This document shows positions 25,301-37,185 of a DNA stretch of 64,000 nt, piece by piece. The stretch covers positions 258,399,332-258,463,331 of the forward strand of contig NC_066580.1 in NCBI RefSeq assembly GCF_024323335.1. The letters run 5' to 3'. The stretch comes from Lathyrus oleraceus. Lineage: Eukaryota; Streptophyta; Magnoliopsida; Fabales; Fabaceae. Numbering within the stretch: the first letter of the stretch is position 1; every line of letters starts with the position of its first letter. The translations under genes and the position numbers were made by a program. The notes under the pieces were generated by a model. The model had not been told where the DNA came from and made no database searches. It saw nothing but the letters and a program-made list of their open reading frames with translations.

Positions 25301-25588
25301 GATATTTGCACCTTCAAAGTTGTTTCCAAATTTGGCAATAGAGTGATGCATGCTTGCATGGGTGTGTACGGGCCCATGAAGCTACTCAATTAAGTCCATA
25401 ATCACATGTAATTGAGTCTGAAAGTGGATTGGAATGCAAGGCAAAAGTGTGCAGTTGTTTGAAGTTGATCTTTGCCAAATGATGATGCCATGTTCAAGCC
25501 ATGCGCAGACCCCTCAAACCTTATCCAAAATGGATGAGTTTAGACTCTTTGGAAGGGTTAGATCAAGAGGAACAACTCTTAGTAGAAG
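22371..25588 (-). mobile_element. Family A LTR, truncated
   Basis: It begins on the plus strand TGTAGCGGTAAATTC, the complement of the LTR 3' end ACCGCTACA at 43920, and follows the family in reverse up to 25588 (the 'ggttagatcaagaggaac' block). The last 1.2 kb (the LTR 5' part) is missing and unrelated sequence follows. It interrupts the Athila RT at 22370. No internal region or primer site lies to its left, so it is either a solo LTR or a truncated element. No gene is present. Confidence 0.8.
25281..25288 (-). promoter_or_regulatory. LTR TATA box
   Basis: TATAAATA on the minus strand lies at the same LTR position as the boxes at 235, 40731 and 55805. Confidence 0.5.
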
Positions 25589-25807
25589 ATCACGCACAAC
25601 AGCAGTAGCAAGGAATATGTTTTTCAAATTCGGCATTTTGATTCGTAGTTTCGATTCCGAGTTTGGAGTCATCCTTTTGATTTGGCAAAAATGCAGGAAC
25701 TTCGTGCTTTATGTGCTTTATACCTTTGTGCTTTGTTAAAATTTTATCACGTTGAAATTGTGTTATATTTTCTATTTTATAAGTACAATAAATCACCTCG
25801 GAAAAAT
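25589..25807. other. Unclassified 219-bp segment between two LTRs
   Basis: It matches neither the family A LTR on its left nor the D LTR on its right. The minus strand has a short open frame (25590-25823) without a recognisable domain. It could be a remnant of the internal region of another element. Confidence 0.35.
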
Positions 25808-26633
25808 TGAATACAATGGTCACGAAGTGGATCGCACGCTCGTAGGATGGACTAATAGAGTCGTCACCGAATTTTATTTATTCCCAAAAAGGAAAAGGAA
25901 AAATATCGATAAAATTCCTAAAAGAACGAATAAGATATGGTTGTCGCAATCAAATCAGAGTTTAGAAGTCTATTACGCAATGAGAAGGTATTAGCACCAC
26001 TCACGTCCATTGTACTTAATAGGAACCGTTTTGCTAGTTGTGCACGTAAGTGTTTGTTTGAAGAATGTTTGCTTATCGAGTTATTAAAATGTTTAAAGAG
26101 AAAAATAAATGGGTCGCAAAAACCTTTTTATTAACGTGCCTGATGAGATTGCAAGTCTCATTTCTACATATCTACGGGTGCGATGGAGAACTCAAGGCTA
26201 CCTAGTTACGGGTAGAAAATGTTTCTTTGTTGGTCGATTTTAACTAAAGCTATTTTGTCACATTGACAAAAAACATTGCTTGCTACCTAAAACAACTAGG
26301 GAAGGGAACATTTGCATCTGACCGAATGGATGGACATATCAATATTGGCGGGAAAACTTCGCTAGCTTACTCACACATACAAATGGACAAAGCGTTATCT
26401 TGCATCGTCTCGAGACAAAATATCTTTCGTTTGTGAATATGGTTTGAAGATCACACGGAGGTAAGAAAAGAGTTTGATGTGTTATAGTCTTTTTGGGTGA
26501 TGACGAGAGCTCAGATGATCGAGAATTACATCTCATATCCCATCTCTCAAGAGCTCGTGGACTACACCACATTCCTTTTTCATCTTATTTGTGAAAAGAG
26601 ACTGATAGTTTTAGGTATTTTGGGGTTTATTGA
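25808..26633 (-). mobile_element. Old LTR related to family B ('D'), first part
   Basis: The left end TGAATACAATGG parallels the family B end TGAAGCTAGC. The following order of blocks ('ggatcgcacgctcg', 'gtcgtcaccga', 'ttatttattccc', 'gaaggtattagcacc') matches 15376-15560 with many changes. It is interrupted by the CACTA element at 26634. Confidence 0.55.
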
Positions 26634-28185
26634 CACTACAACAAAAATGAGTTTCAACAACCACAGTTAATTATCTAAAAACCGTAGCCTAAGCCTTTAG
26701 CCTACGGTTTTCTAGTCGTGGAATAAATAGCCGTTGCCTGTTCTTATATAGACTACAATTTTCTCACTTTATCCTACAGATGAGAATACGCATTGCCAAA
26801 ACACGTGAATCGGCCATGATTTTGAAACTCGTTGTAGACTACGGTTTTGTTTAGGCTATACTTATATAACCGTTGTCTGTTGATGACTACGGTTTATTAA
26901 GTTAATTTTGTCCACATAATAAAATTGTTCCCTATTAATTTTCTTTATAAAAAATACAATAAACAATGTAGAATTTTGTTGTTATAAAATGTAACTTCAA
27001 ACTCAATAAATCATATACAAAATAATAAAGTTAACAATGTTTTTGCATGAAACCTTTAACATTATAAGTTAATTTAAAAGATTTTACAGTGACTACAACA
27101 ATTTACATCCAACACCTAGTTCATAATAAACAACTATAAAACACAGTGAACCTATCGGCAAGTCATGAGCTATGTACTATAGCATCACTATCTAAATTGT
27201 GAGAGACTTATCTTTATTTGAACAATAATAATTGACAAATTCAAAATTGTAATGTTTTCACTCTCTAATGTATTAAATTAGAACTACTTAAGAGTCATGT
27301 CATCTCTTGTGTCTCAATCTAGAGCTTTAAAAATATTATTGTAGATTCCTTGTCCAATCTACAAATGCAACATAGGTCAAATAAACTATATCCCTTTCAA
27401 ATTGGGTTTCTCAAAATAAACTATAAATTAATAAATTTCATTAACTTACATATTCATATGGTAATGAACAATCTAACTCAACATGGAAACTATCGAATTG
27501 ATTTGATTCTCAATTGCAATGACACAAATAATATAAAAGAAATTAAAGATCCATAACTCACAAATTAATGCAACTATTTTTTACTACTCCACACGATAAA
27601 AAGATTTTTACTTGACATGATACAAAATACTAGTATGATACAAAATACTAGTATGATATAGAAAAGAAAAAAACATATTATGGAAAAAAAAAGGCATGAG
27701 GACACAGTAAATCTAGTGGTATGATATTCAATAAAAGGCCGCAATCCATGGTACAACAACAACATAATATAGCATAAATTCTAAGAAATAAATATGAAAA
27801 AGCTTGAAAAATATAATTCACTAAGTACGTCGAAGTGCAACTCATTCCTAAGTTTCAACTCTCAGCTTGTGCAACAATGGTTAGTTTGTGAAAACTTAAG
27901 AAACCAATTACTCAATTAATCATAATTAAAAATTAAACATCCAGTACTAACAAAATCTCTATTATTGAGTTGGTGCTAAATTATAAAAAACAAAAACTAA
28001 GATAAAAACAGAACTTGAGGAAAATAAAAAATAAAAAATAAACCAAACCAAAATAAATTTTGAATTGTTGTAAAATAGTTTAAATAATAAAAAAATGGAC
28101 AACGTCTTCTGACTTAAATCTTCAAGCAACGTTTTTCCTGCCGTTGCCTATTCTTCCATTGCCTAAAGCCAAAAATGTTGTAGTG
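26634..28185. mobile_element. Non-autonomous CACTA-type element (1,552 bp)
   Basis: It starts CACTACAACA at 26634 and ends TGTTGTAGTG at 28185, a 10-bp terminal inverted repeat. Its flanks are TGA (26631-26633) and TGA (28186-28188), the 3-bp duplication expected of CACTA elements. Subterminal motifs recur: CCGTTGCCTGTTCTT near 26731 and CCGTTGCCTATTCTT near 28141, plus an inverted pair AAAACCGTAG / CTACGGTTTT near 26678 and 26702. No transposase frame is present, so movement would need help from an autonomous relative. Confidence 0.85.
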
Positions 28186-30302
28186 TGAGAAAAGGCACTC
28201 GATGTTGATCGATGTTTGTTTTGCATTGTAGAGTTTCTTGGAGGATGACGAATTTCGGATGGTCGAGAACTACATCTCGTATCCTAACTCTCGGGAGCTC
28301 ATGGGCTACACCTCGTTCATTTTTATCCGATTTTATTGAAAATTTTCAAATAATTTAAAATCAAACATTTGGAAAAAGAGTTTGACGTTGGATCAAACAT
28401 TTGATTATCTTTTGCGAAATGGTTTGGCAAAAGTGGTTAGAAATGGTTTGAAAATGATTTAGAATCGATGGTGAAATTTGTTTGAAATGAATGGGAAGGA
28501 GTTGGAATGGTGGAAACTTGGTGTTAACCAAATACTTTTAAAAATGAAGTTTTGTGTTGTCCAAGTGCTTTTATTGTTTTGAAAGGTTGATTTTATTTTT
28601 GACCAATTATTTAATTAATTAATTTATCTAACTAATGGAAAAAGCAAAAAAGTATAAATTATAATCAAATGGATGAGGTACATTTGTCTTTTGGGAGATT
28701 ACATAATCAAATCAAATTAACATATTGAAGTCGACTAAATAATAATCAAATAATCTACTTAGTAAAAAAAAGAAATTAATTAATTAAACTACAAATAACT
28801 AATCAATTAAATATCTAATAAATTAATTAACTACTAAATAAATTAATAAAAAATACAAATAAATAGAAATAGAAATAACATGAGATGATTGCATGCATAT
28901 AGATGGGAGTGTTGTAAACTATAAAAAAAACAAGGAGGCCCAAACCCAATATGAAACAAATACCAAATTGAAAAGAAGTAGGAAAAAAACAGATCCAATA
29001 TACCACTCCCATCTTGATACCTTTCAAACGGTTAACGCACAAAACCTTTCCCTTTCAAAAAACAACATTCAAAATCTTCCTTAAATCCTAAACAAACAAA
29101 GAACAGTCATGAACATGGATTTCAAAAAGAAGACTTACCGATCGAAAATGGCGTATCTCAAGCAGAGATCATGGTGGTGCGGAGGCAGAAGGTGAGATCC
29201 GTGTGGTTGTGGAAGCGTTGTGTTTTACTTGTAAAATATGAAGGAGGGAGCAACCGCGAGTTTGTCTGTTACGTCAAAGGAGATAGGCTCGTGGTGGTGG
29301 CATCCTTGGCGTGTGCGTGGAGGGAATGAAGGTAAAGTGTCGAAGTTGAACGGAAGGCAAGGGAGGAGATCGTATTCACTGTTGTGTGGTCGAAATTAAT
29401 GCGGTTCAGCGGTTGCTTCGGAAACTGCTTGAAGACAGCTGATCATTGTGTGCAGTGTTTTTTTGTTAAAGGGTGTTTTCCTAATATGAGTGAAGTAACT
29501 TTTTTATTTTTGTTATATTTTTTCATGCTGCAAGTGGTTTGTGGTGTTGTGAGATTGAGTTTTGGAGTAAGCTATATGAAGAAATGAGAGAGAATCGACG
29601 AAGAAGCTCACTCATCTTCTACCATTTTCGCTTCTCCTTTTTTAACCAAGTTGAAATGGATAGAAAGGTAAGCAATTGGTTAATGGAAGAAAAAGAGATA
29701 TGGTGGTTTATGATGAAACAAAGTGTGTAGTAGGAAGTTGTTTTACTTGAAAGTCCTTTTCTCACCCTTTTTTACTAAAAAAAGAGAGATACATGATATT
29801 AAGAGATAATGTTATGTGAGAAGGTGGTATCATCATGAAGATGGGTGTTATGAGATTTGTTGGTTGATGTTGAAGAAGGTTATTATGAAGAGTAAAGTTT
29901 GAATGAACTTTATGAAGTATGTGTGTTTATTGTTCGAGTTATGAGTGAAAGAAAAAAACAAAAAAGCTAAAAAAAATTACTTACAGCATGTTGGTGAGAA
30001 AACTTGTGAAAATGGGTGTATAATATGAGTTATGAAGAAATGAGTGTAGGGTATTGTTTTATGATATAAGGAATGAAATGGTGATGTTATTATGGTGAGA
30101 AGAACAGTTCAACAAAAACCATATATTTTCTCTATTTCAGTGCAACGCCATCTTTGTTTTTTTTGTTAGAAGTTTTTCTTTTTATTTTCTCTATGGTATG
30201 AAATTGAAAGACAGATACCTAGATCTAAGGATGCGTCGTTTCTCTCTATTGGTGTGTGGGTTTTTGTTTTCAACTTTCAGAAAGAAAAAAGAAAAAAAAA
30301 AT
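28186..30302 (-). mobile_element. Old LTR-like sequence ('D'), second part
   Basis: A block near 28230-28320 ('gagaactacatctcgtatcc') repeats a block just left of the CACTA element (26520-26575), showing continuity and an internal duplication. The rest is AT-rich, with a GC-richer leader-like patch at 29100-29420. Near 29134 the minus strand has a good splice-donor-like GGTAAGTC. No domain-bearing frame is seen. The right boundary is uncertain. Confidence 0.4.
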
Positions 30303-31316
30303 ATAAACACCAGTCTACTTAAGGAAGATCAAACAAATAGTTTGAATAAAAGTTTGTGTGTTTACAAGATGCTTCTACACAAGTAGATTTTACACAAATG
30401 AAATACAAACACTTAAAGAAAAATTATGTACACAAATTGATAGCTTTTCACAAAGAAATATACTTGTCAAATTTTGTAGATCTTCATCAATTCTTCAAGT
30501 CTCCAAGTCCCACTTATATAGCATAAGAAAAGAGACCGATGGAAGGAAAAATATGAATACCAAATAGAATGGATGTTCACTATTGGATAGGTGAAAGGAG
30601 TGATACTATGTATTGTCCTTCGCCCACAAATTAAGTGATAAGTGTGATGAATAGTACATTCCTTGCCCATGATATCAGGTAGTGGAAAGAATATTTGATA
30701 TGTACTATGTACTATTTGATCACATACCCATTTGATCTTATCTTCAAGTTCATTGGCTTCTGATGAAAGTTGATGAAACATGAAATGAAGAAACATATAG
30801 TTGGATTCATAAACTTCACAACATCAGTAGTCTGGCTTGAGATCTTTAGTATCTTCATAATTTTTAGAATCTACAGTCAAAACCTTGATTACCTCAACAT
30901 CTGGCTTGAGATCTTTAGAAATTTCACCTTAGTAACAAAACTTCAGAAGCTTTCCATTCTTCAGAAGCTTGACGATTAGAGTCACGTCTAGAAGCATAAG
31001 TGGAAAGAACGTCACAACAACAACCTAGCGTCTCTTCAGAAGCTTTTCAGAAGTCAATCAACACAGAATTAGGAAGAATATTGCAGCAGCAACTTGATTT
31101 ATTTCATAACTTCTCATGATTAGCGCAGGAGCGGAATTTGGAATGCACTGTTCAGAAACTAATGACGTTGCACGTCATATAATCTGAATCAGAACAGGCT
31201 ATTAAATATACACAATAATAAACCATTAGGGTACCAAAATTGTTCTCACACAAATAGAACATTGTTATCATCAAAACTCAAGGTATAGATGCACAACCAA
31301 ATCTGGTTCTAACAAA
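30303..31316 (-). mobile_element. Copia-like solo LTR, possibly SIRE/Maximus lineage
   Basis: The minus strand starts TGTTAGAACCAGATTTGG at 31316 and carries a TATA-like GCTATATAAG near 30520 and repeated CTTCTGAAG motifs near 30940-31050. AAAAT is found at 30298-30302 and 31317-31321, possibly a 5-bp target duplication, but the left LTR end lacks a clear CA. No primer site or coding is adjacent. Lineage is from recollection of legume copia LTR starts and is tentative. Confidence 0.5.
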
Positions 31317-32922
31317 AATACCTGGTTGAAAAGGCTTTGACTGATCAAAATGCGATTGTAAAAGGAGTCGAAATCATAAAAAGAATATGCCAGGTTAAAC
31401 TAAGTGAACATTGGATTAATAAAACTGACGTCTGCAAGCTCGATTTCAAAAAAAATTAGCTGCTAATTTTAGGTATATTTGAAAATTGATTCAACTGATT
31501 TGTCTATATAACCGAGAACTTATTGTGATAAACATTTTAAGCATTATGCGAGATGAAATACATGCTAAGTTATGCAGGTGATGAAAATGTCATGATGCAT
31601 GTATTGATTTATTGAATGAGGGGGGAAATTATGGTGTGACAGTTGCCCCTATTTAAGTACCTTCGACCAGAGAATATAAAGAGGGACACTCTTCATGTGA
31701 TCACGATGGGAGATAGTTAAATACTAAAGGATCCAAGTTTTTTCCCTGGAGGCAGGTGAAATGATATGATATGTTGTGAATGCATGAAGGACTCTTTTTT
31801 TCTTTGTTTTGCTAGGAATATGATGTGATAGAAGATGAATCCTAGCATAAGATTTTACGATGGATGAAGATTTAAAGGTAAACCTGTGGGGAATGATGGA
31901 AATGTGAGTGCAACTTTCTATTAGATATATTTTGTATGATGTCAAAACTAGGATATTCTTAGCATTTATGTACATTGGATGATATCATATGAGTCTAGTA
32001 GTGCATTTTAGCATTAGGAAGCATGTCAAAACGTTTAGAATTGATGTAGAAAAGATTCATGCATTAAGAAAAGATTTTATGGATGAAAAAATCATTTTTA
32101 TGTGAAAAATTGTCTATAGGTCGACACATGCGATTATAAGTCGACCTATAGAAGAATTTTTTCTGCTACATGTCTACAAATACGATGCATAGGTCGACTC
32201 ATGTGTTGCAATATTAAAGCCTATAGGCTATGTCAGATGTTCCTTTTATATAGGTTGGCACATAACATGTATAGGTCGACACATGACTTATATAGGTCGA
32301 CCTATAGATTAAAAATATTGAAAAATTACATTTCTTTCTATTCCTTTTGCTAGCCATTTGTTTACATATATATACTTGGTACATGCATCATTTACTAGTA
32401 AGGTTTCTAGTGAGTAAAAACTATACAAAATCGGGATTTCAAAGCATTATCATCATCTTTAACCTCTCTTCTATGCATACACACAATCAAACTACACATA
32501 CTCATTTTTTGATTGGATGCCATCTAGATTATGGATGATAACATCCAATTAGGTTTGTTGTACTGTAAAATTGGGTTGAGAACCTTAAGGGTTTCAAATT
32601 AGAAAACCAAGGTGGGGTTTTCCTTCAATATCTTTTAGGGTTTGAAGGTTTTGGACAATATTACTCAATCCGGATCTGATCGAGTGAAGTCTTTGAAGAA
32701 CGGGAGGTTCTTGCAAAAGAGTAGCATTGGACAATTGATCGTATTGGTAAATCTTAGGTTTAGACAAATGCACATTTGGGATTTGATCGAGTGAAAGCTT
32801 TGAAGAACAAAGGGTTTATTTCAAAGAAGTAGCGTGAGACGGTGAATCGAAGCAACATTGTTGGTTACTTGATCAAGCTTTGATCAAGGGAAGAGAAGGT
32901 GGTAGAATCAACATCAAGCTTA
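31317..32922. other. Unclassified repeat-derived segment
   Basis: No coding. It contains a 'tgacagttgcccctatttaag' block near 31640, which looks LTR-like, a cluster of GTCGAC palindromes (32114-32306), and an imperfect tandem duplication starting near 32673 and 32780 (GATYTGATCGAGTGAA). It ends where the Tat-M LTR begins. Confidence 0.4.
32114..32306. repeat. Cluster of palindromic ATAGGTCGAC motifs
   Basis: CTATAGGTCGAC (32114-32125) and its exact complement GTCGACCTATAG (32140-32151) form a 12-bp stem with a 14-nt loop. A perfect 16-bp palindrome TATAGGTCGACCTATA lies at 32291-32306. Variants with GTCGACTCATG and GTCGACACATG occur near 32195 and 32275. Confidence 0.8.
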
Positions 32923-33391
32923 GGGTGAATGCTTGTAAGAAAGGGTGCAATGAAAATAAACGGACAAAAGAAAGATAAAGATGTAAATAAACAAAGCAAA
33001 TGAAATGACTTGATAAGTTAAATTGTTGGAAAATAAATATGGAAGCAAGTGTACATTTTTGCAGGAAGTTAACTCTTTTCTCTTAGACGCTTGATACTTC
33101 AAGTGTTTTCCTTTTGCAATGTTACGAATGCCACCCATAAAATTGGAAATCAAATCTACTTAAATAGTAATAAAGAATAACTGCTATGTGGTTGTTATCC
33201 ATTCACGATGTGCCATGCGTCTGAGCCTGTAAATCCACGTCCTTTGCAACTTCCCCCATATTCGACAAGATCACCCCCGTCCACTTTCTTTTGACCTGGC
33301 TTAGGTCCCTCCTGACTGTCGAACCGCTTCGACTGCATTCCTCCTGCTTCAATTTTTCTTCTTCGACATAGTCAAAATTTGCTGGCTAATA
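32923..33391 (-). mobile_element. Tat-M 3' LTR, partial
   Basis: It matches 11015-11528 closely by eye. On the minus strand it starts TATTAGCCAG at 33391. About 97 bp at the LTR 3' end are missing and replaced by unrelated sequence at 32922. Confidence 0.8.
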
Positions 33392-33395
33392 AATT

Positions 33396-33403
33396 GCCCC
33401 CTT
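33396..33403 (-). other. Tat-M polypurine tract
   Basis: The minus strand reads AAGGGGGC directly upstream of the LTR start, the expected plus-strand primer for reverse transcription. It fixes the LTR boundary at 33391. Confidence 0.7.
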
Positions 33404-33652
33404 AAAAGGCCAGTTTCGACCGAGAAACTTGACATTTTGACTTTCCCAAATTTCGGCTGGATGTCTAATCATTAATGATATTCTGCAAAATGATGATACC
33501 TTTCTGGGCCACGATTCCCCAGGAAAAAATGCCATCATTTGCAGCTACTCCCTAGGTCGTGGGTTTTCAACTACCCCTGCTAACTTTCCCACTACCACTA
33601 AATCAGACAACTATCGTCAATCGACTGACCTTTGGTTGTCATTCTATTTTCC

Positions 33653-33660
33653 TATAAATA
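33653..33660 (+). promoter_or_regulatory. TATA box of the opposite-strand gene
   Basis: TATAAATA lies about 118 bp before the ATG at 33771. The interval is pyrimidine-rich like plant 5' leaders, suggesting that the antisense gene has its own Pol II promoter. Confidence 0.55.
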
Positions 33661-33770
33661 TTACTCTTTCACATTTTCCATTTTTCTTTCTTCTTCTTCA
33701 TTTGCGCATTTTTCCTACAACCTTTCAGAGTGATATTACTCTCCTCGTTTTCTTTCCTTCTTTTGTTGTG

Positions 33771-35965
33771 ATGGCCTCCTCTACTAATGCCAAGGATATA
33801 GTCACCTTTAAAACTGGTAACAACCCTATTGAGTTCTAACTTACTGAAGAAGAAAGTTTAAAACCTATTCCGCAACTAACATCCACTGATGAGGCTGTAG
33901 TGAAAATTTGGCAACACCAAATGCTTATTTCTTTTGTTGTTGTTGACAAACTCATTTATTTCCACATGTTGTATCTAGATACCAAAATGCAACCCAGAAA
34001 TGTTCAAACCCACTTCCCTGGCTTTACTCCCACTATTCCACCAGCCTTTAAGAAGGATGGTTCTATCGACGTGAAGTTCATGAACCCAAAGGCTAGGGTT
34101 TTCAGGTCGATGCCTACTCCTGGCAATAAAGAGTATGTGGATTGGCTCAACAAAGATCAACACAAATGCCAAGACAATGGAATGTGACTGGAATTTTTGA
34201 CATAATCCAAATCTCGAGGAACACCCATCGAATCAACCGATGTATGTTACTTGCTTCGATATACTTTTGGGAAGGTTCAACTAACACCTTCCAACTTCCT
34301 TGTGGTATGCTAACGCCAACTCTTTTCGACGTGGCAACCATTACTGGTTTCTCACCTCTAGGAGAAACCTTCGACCCCACTCTTCCGACAAAAACACCTT
34401 TTCTTTCAATCGTGCAAGTCTTCAAAAATATATTAAAGATCACCATGATCAAGATTCTGCTGAAGTTTCCAACGAGGAACACATTGCTTTTCTAACTCTT
34501 TGGATCTCGTATTACGTATTCTGCCATGGTTCTCTGCAAATAGCCAAGAGCTACATAATCCTAGCAATCCAAATCCACGAGGGTCGACAAGTGTCTTTAG
34601 GTAAACTTCTACTAGCCCCTCTGTACCATTCTCTAGGGCTTACGACACTAAAACTGAAGCTTCTCCACTCCACTTCAAAGGCCCTGAACCTATCTGACCC
34701 CATGTGGCTGCTGCAACATTGGTTAAAAGCCACTTTCGAGTACCAATTGGGTTATCCTGTGTCGGAGCGTATAATGCGTTTGAACCAGGATCGACCTATA
34801 GAAGGCGTAAGACTCGCCTTAATGACATGTCAGGAGATCCCCAACAAACACCTCTTCATGAAGTATCTTAATAGGTTCATCGGAGTCAATTCTTTTGTTC
34901 CAGGTATGGCCTCATTTGTGGATCGAAGCTTTGGTCCAACATGGTTTAAAAACCCTTTCCTTGGTGATTCTCCCTAAGATACAGCGTTGTCGAGTGCTGT
35001 GTGGAGGGCATTTTTGACTCATATGATGTTGTCCTTCAGGATAGAGGTTGGGTTGAAGGGATATGGTTTCATGAGCTACCAACCTAACTTGGTGGCTTGA
35101 CAATTTAGCCTGAGCCAGATGTTGCCAAAGTCTTTGGTGTCTCATTCGACTGACATTGTATGGCTGGTCGACAACTGAACTTTGAAGGCCACAAAGATTC
35201 CCTCAAATTTCATAAGTCGAATCAGCGCCTCAAATTGCCAGTCTTCAAATTTCAACAATCCTTCTTGACCACCAAAGACTTTGACAAGCGTCAACTAAGG
35301 TTCAGCCCTCTTCCTCGACTGCCATGCCTGCTCCTGAAATGGATGCTTCTGTCACTCTCAAGCTTCAAAAGTTAGAAAATTATTTGTTTGAGCGTGAGGT
35401 TTTAGTTTTCGTTGAAGAGGAAGAAACCTTGGGACTCGACATCCTCAAACTGCTTGATGAACTTGCTCGACACAAGCTTCCTGCTTCTAGTGCCAGGTAC
35501 TTAATTGAATTTGAAGCTTTCTTCACATAGCTGATCAAGGACCTCGCTCTTTATTGGAATGCTGACTTTCAAATTAAGACGAAGATCAACGAGATGAGAC
35601 GAGAGTGGGATTTTAGTGAAGTTTGTGAGAGAAAGCTCAATGACTTTGAGGTCAACAAGCAGGAACGTCTCAACAAACAACAAGCCTTCGACCAACAAAT
35701 CTCAGACTATCAAGCTCAAATAGCTGAACTTACCAAGAAGATTGCTGAGGTCAAGGAACAAAGGGATTCTTTGGATTTTAATGAACCTCTTCCGGCTCAA
35801 GGCGTTGTCAACCAGGAAATTCTTAAAGGGATTGCACATGGTGAGAAAGCCCTTGAAATCAAAGAAAGGATTAGCCAACTGTAAGAGAAGAAAGGCCTTC
35901 TTGACAGCATAACTGATCATGAGAAGACCCTTTTTGAAGATTTTAAGTCTAGGTTTCCTGCCTGA
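33771..35965 (+). pseudogene. Opposite-strand plant-mobile-domain gene of Tat-M (broken)
   Basis: Between the integrase and the 3' LTR of the minus-strand Tat-M element lies a gene on the other strand. It starts MASSTNAKDIVTF at 33771 (a good context just after the TATA box and leader). An in-frame TAA at 33837-33839 and frameshifts near 34185 and 34405 break it. The pieces carry the signature of the plant mobile domain: CMLLASIYFWEGSTNTF, LPCGMLTPTLFDVATITG, then HIAFLTLWISYYVFCHGS and LLAPLYHSLGL. Further right, from 35324 to 35965, one frame with stops at 35528 and 35882 encodes a charged, probably coiled-coil tail (NKQQAFDQQISDYQAQIAEL). Extra genes of this kind in Tat-lineage elements are known; their function is not. 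Confidence 0.7.
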
Positions 35966-36048
35966 TGTATTTCTTTATCGAGGCAATTGTGACGCTGATT
36001 GGCCATTTTGTATGCCATCTTGGCTTTTATAATTAATGGTCAATTTCA

Positions 36049-37185
36049 TTACATTTTGATTTGAATCTCTTGGAGCATAGGTTTATATTTTTTCAAATAT
36101 TTCCCATTTACCCTTACGATTCGTCGATCAATACCCAACTCTTGAATTTCGTAGCCACTGTTAGTAAATGTTTGGATCACTTGAAATGGTCCTTCCCAAT
36201 TTGGTGACCATTTTCCTAAAGTTTGATCTCTTCGATACATAGGTAAAATCACCTTCCAAACGTAATCATTTATTGCATACTTTGACCACACGTGCTTTTT
36301 TTCATATCAACATGTCTATTGCAGCCAATCTTTCTTCGTCTAAATTAGTTAGTTCGTCGAATATCAATCTCCAATGTTGTTCTGACGGAATGTCATTTTT
36401 ACCTTGCACCCTAATTGATTGTAAACAAATTTCTGCTGGCAACACAACATCGTGCCCAAATGTCAAAAGAAAAGGCATTGAATTCGTTGCCTCTTTTAGG
36501 GATGTTCGACACACCCATAAAATTTGGTCTAATGTTTTATGAAAATTCTTAGGTTTCTTGGCAACGTGTTTTTTGATTAAACCAATTATCACTTTATTGG
36601 CTGCCTCGACTTGGCCATTTGCTTAGGCGTAGTAAGGTGTGGAAGTAACCAACTTGAACCCTGTTTTAGTAACAAACTCTTGCATCTTTTGACCCACAAA
36701 AACTGAGCCTTGATCTGTAGTAATGGTTTGAGGAATTCCAAACCTATACACGATGTGTTTTTGAATGAATTCGATCACAACCTCTTGGTCCACTTTTATC
36801 AAAGGGATAACTTCTATCCATTTTGTGAAGCAGTTTATTCTAACTAGGATACATTTTTGTTGTTTCAACGAGGATGGTAGAATCTCACCGATGACATCTA
36901 ATGCCCACCCTCCAAAGGGCTAAGGCTTGATAATTGCATGCAACTCACTGGCTGGTATATGTTGGATGCTTGCGTGTATCTGACATTCTTGACACCCTTT
37001 GGCAAAGTCAATACATTCTTTTAACACACTTGGCCAGTAAACACCTTATCGAAATAATAACCATTTCATTTTATGGCCAACTTGGTGGGCCTCACATATT
37101 CCACTATGTACCTCAAACATTGCTAAGTATGCTTCTGTATGCCCAAGACACTTAAGCAATACACTTATGGAGTCTTTTTCAATAA
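36049..37185 (-). pseudogene. Tat-M integrase (broken, catalytic Asp replaced)
   Basis: The minus-strand integrase would insert the cDNA into chromosomes. The zinc-binding end is degraded (CQECQIHASIQ is visible near 36990). In the catalytic core the first Asp is Asn: RINCFTKWIEV, with the AAC codon at 36833-36835. The second Asp (TTDQGSVF) and the Glu (ANGQVEAANK) remain. A stop separates 36868-36623 from 36592-36302, and another separates that from the carboxyl domain (36291-36049; WSPNWEGPFQV). The loss of an essential residue and the stops make it inactive. Confidence 0.8.

Noticed and set aside
28186..30302. Host gene in the GC-richer patch at 29100-29420
   Set aside because: No domain and no exon chain; the patch looks like an LTR leader.
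33636..33770. Signal-peptide-like amino end upstream of MASSTN in the antisense gene
   Set aside because: The hydrophobic frame from 33636 overlaps the TATA box and leader; the ATG at 33771 is the better start.
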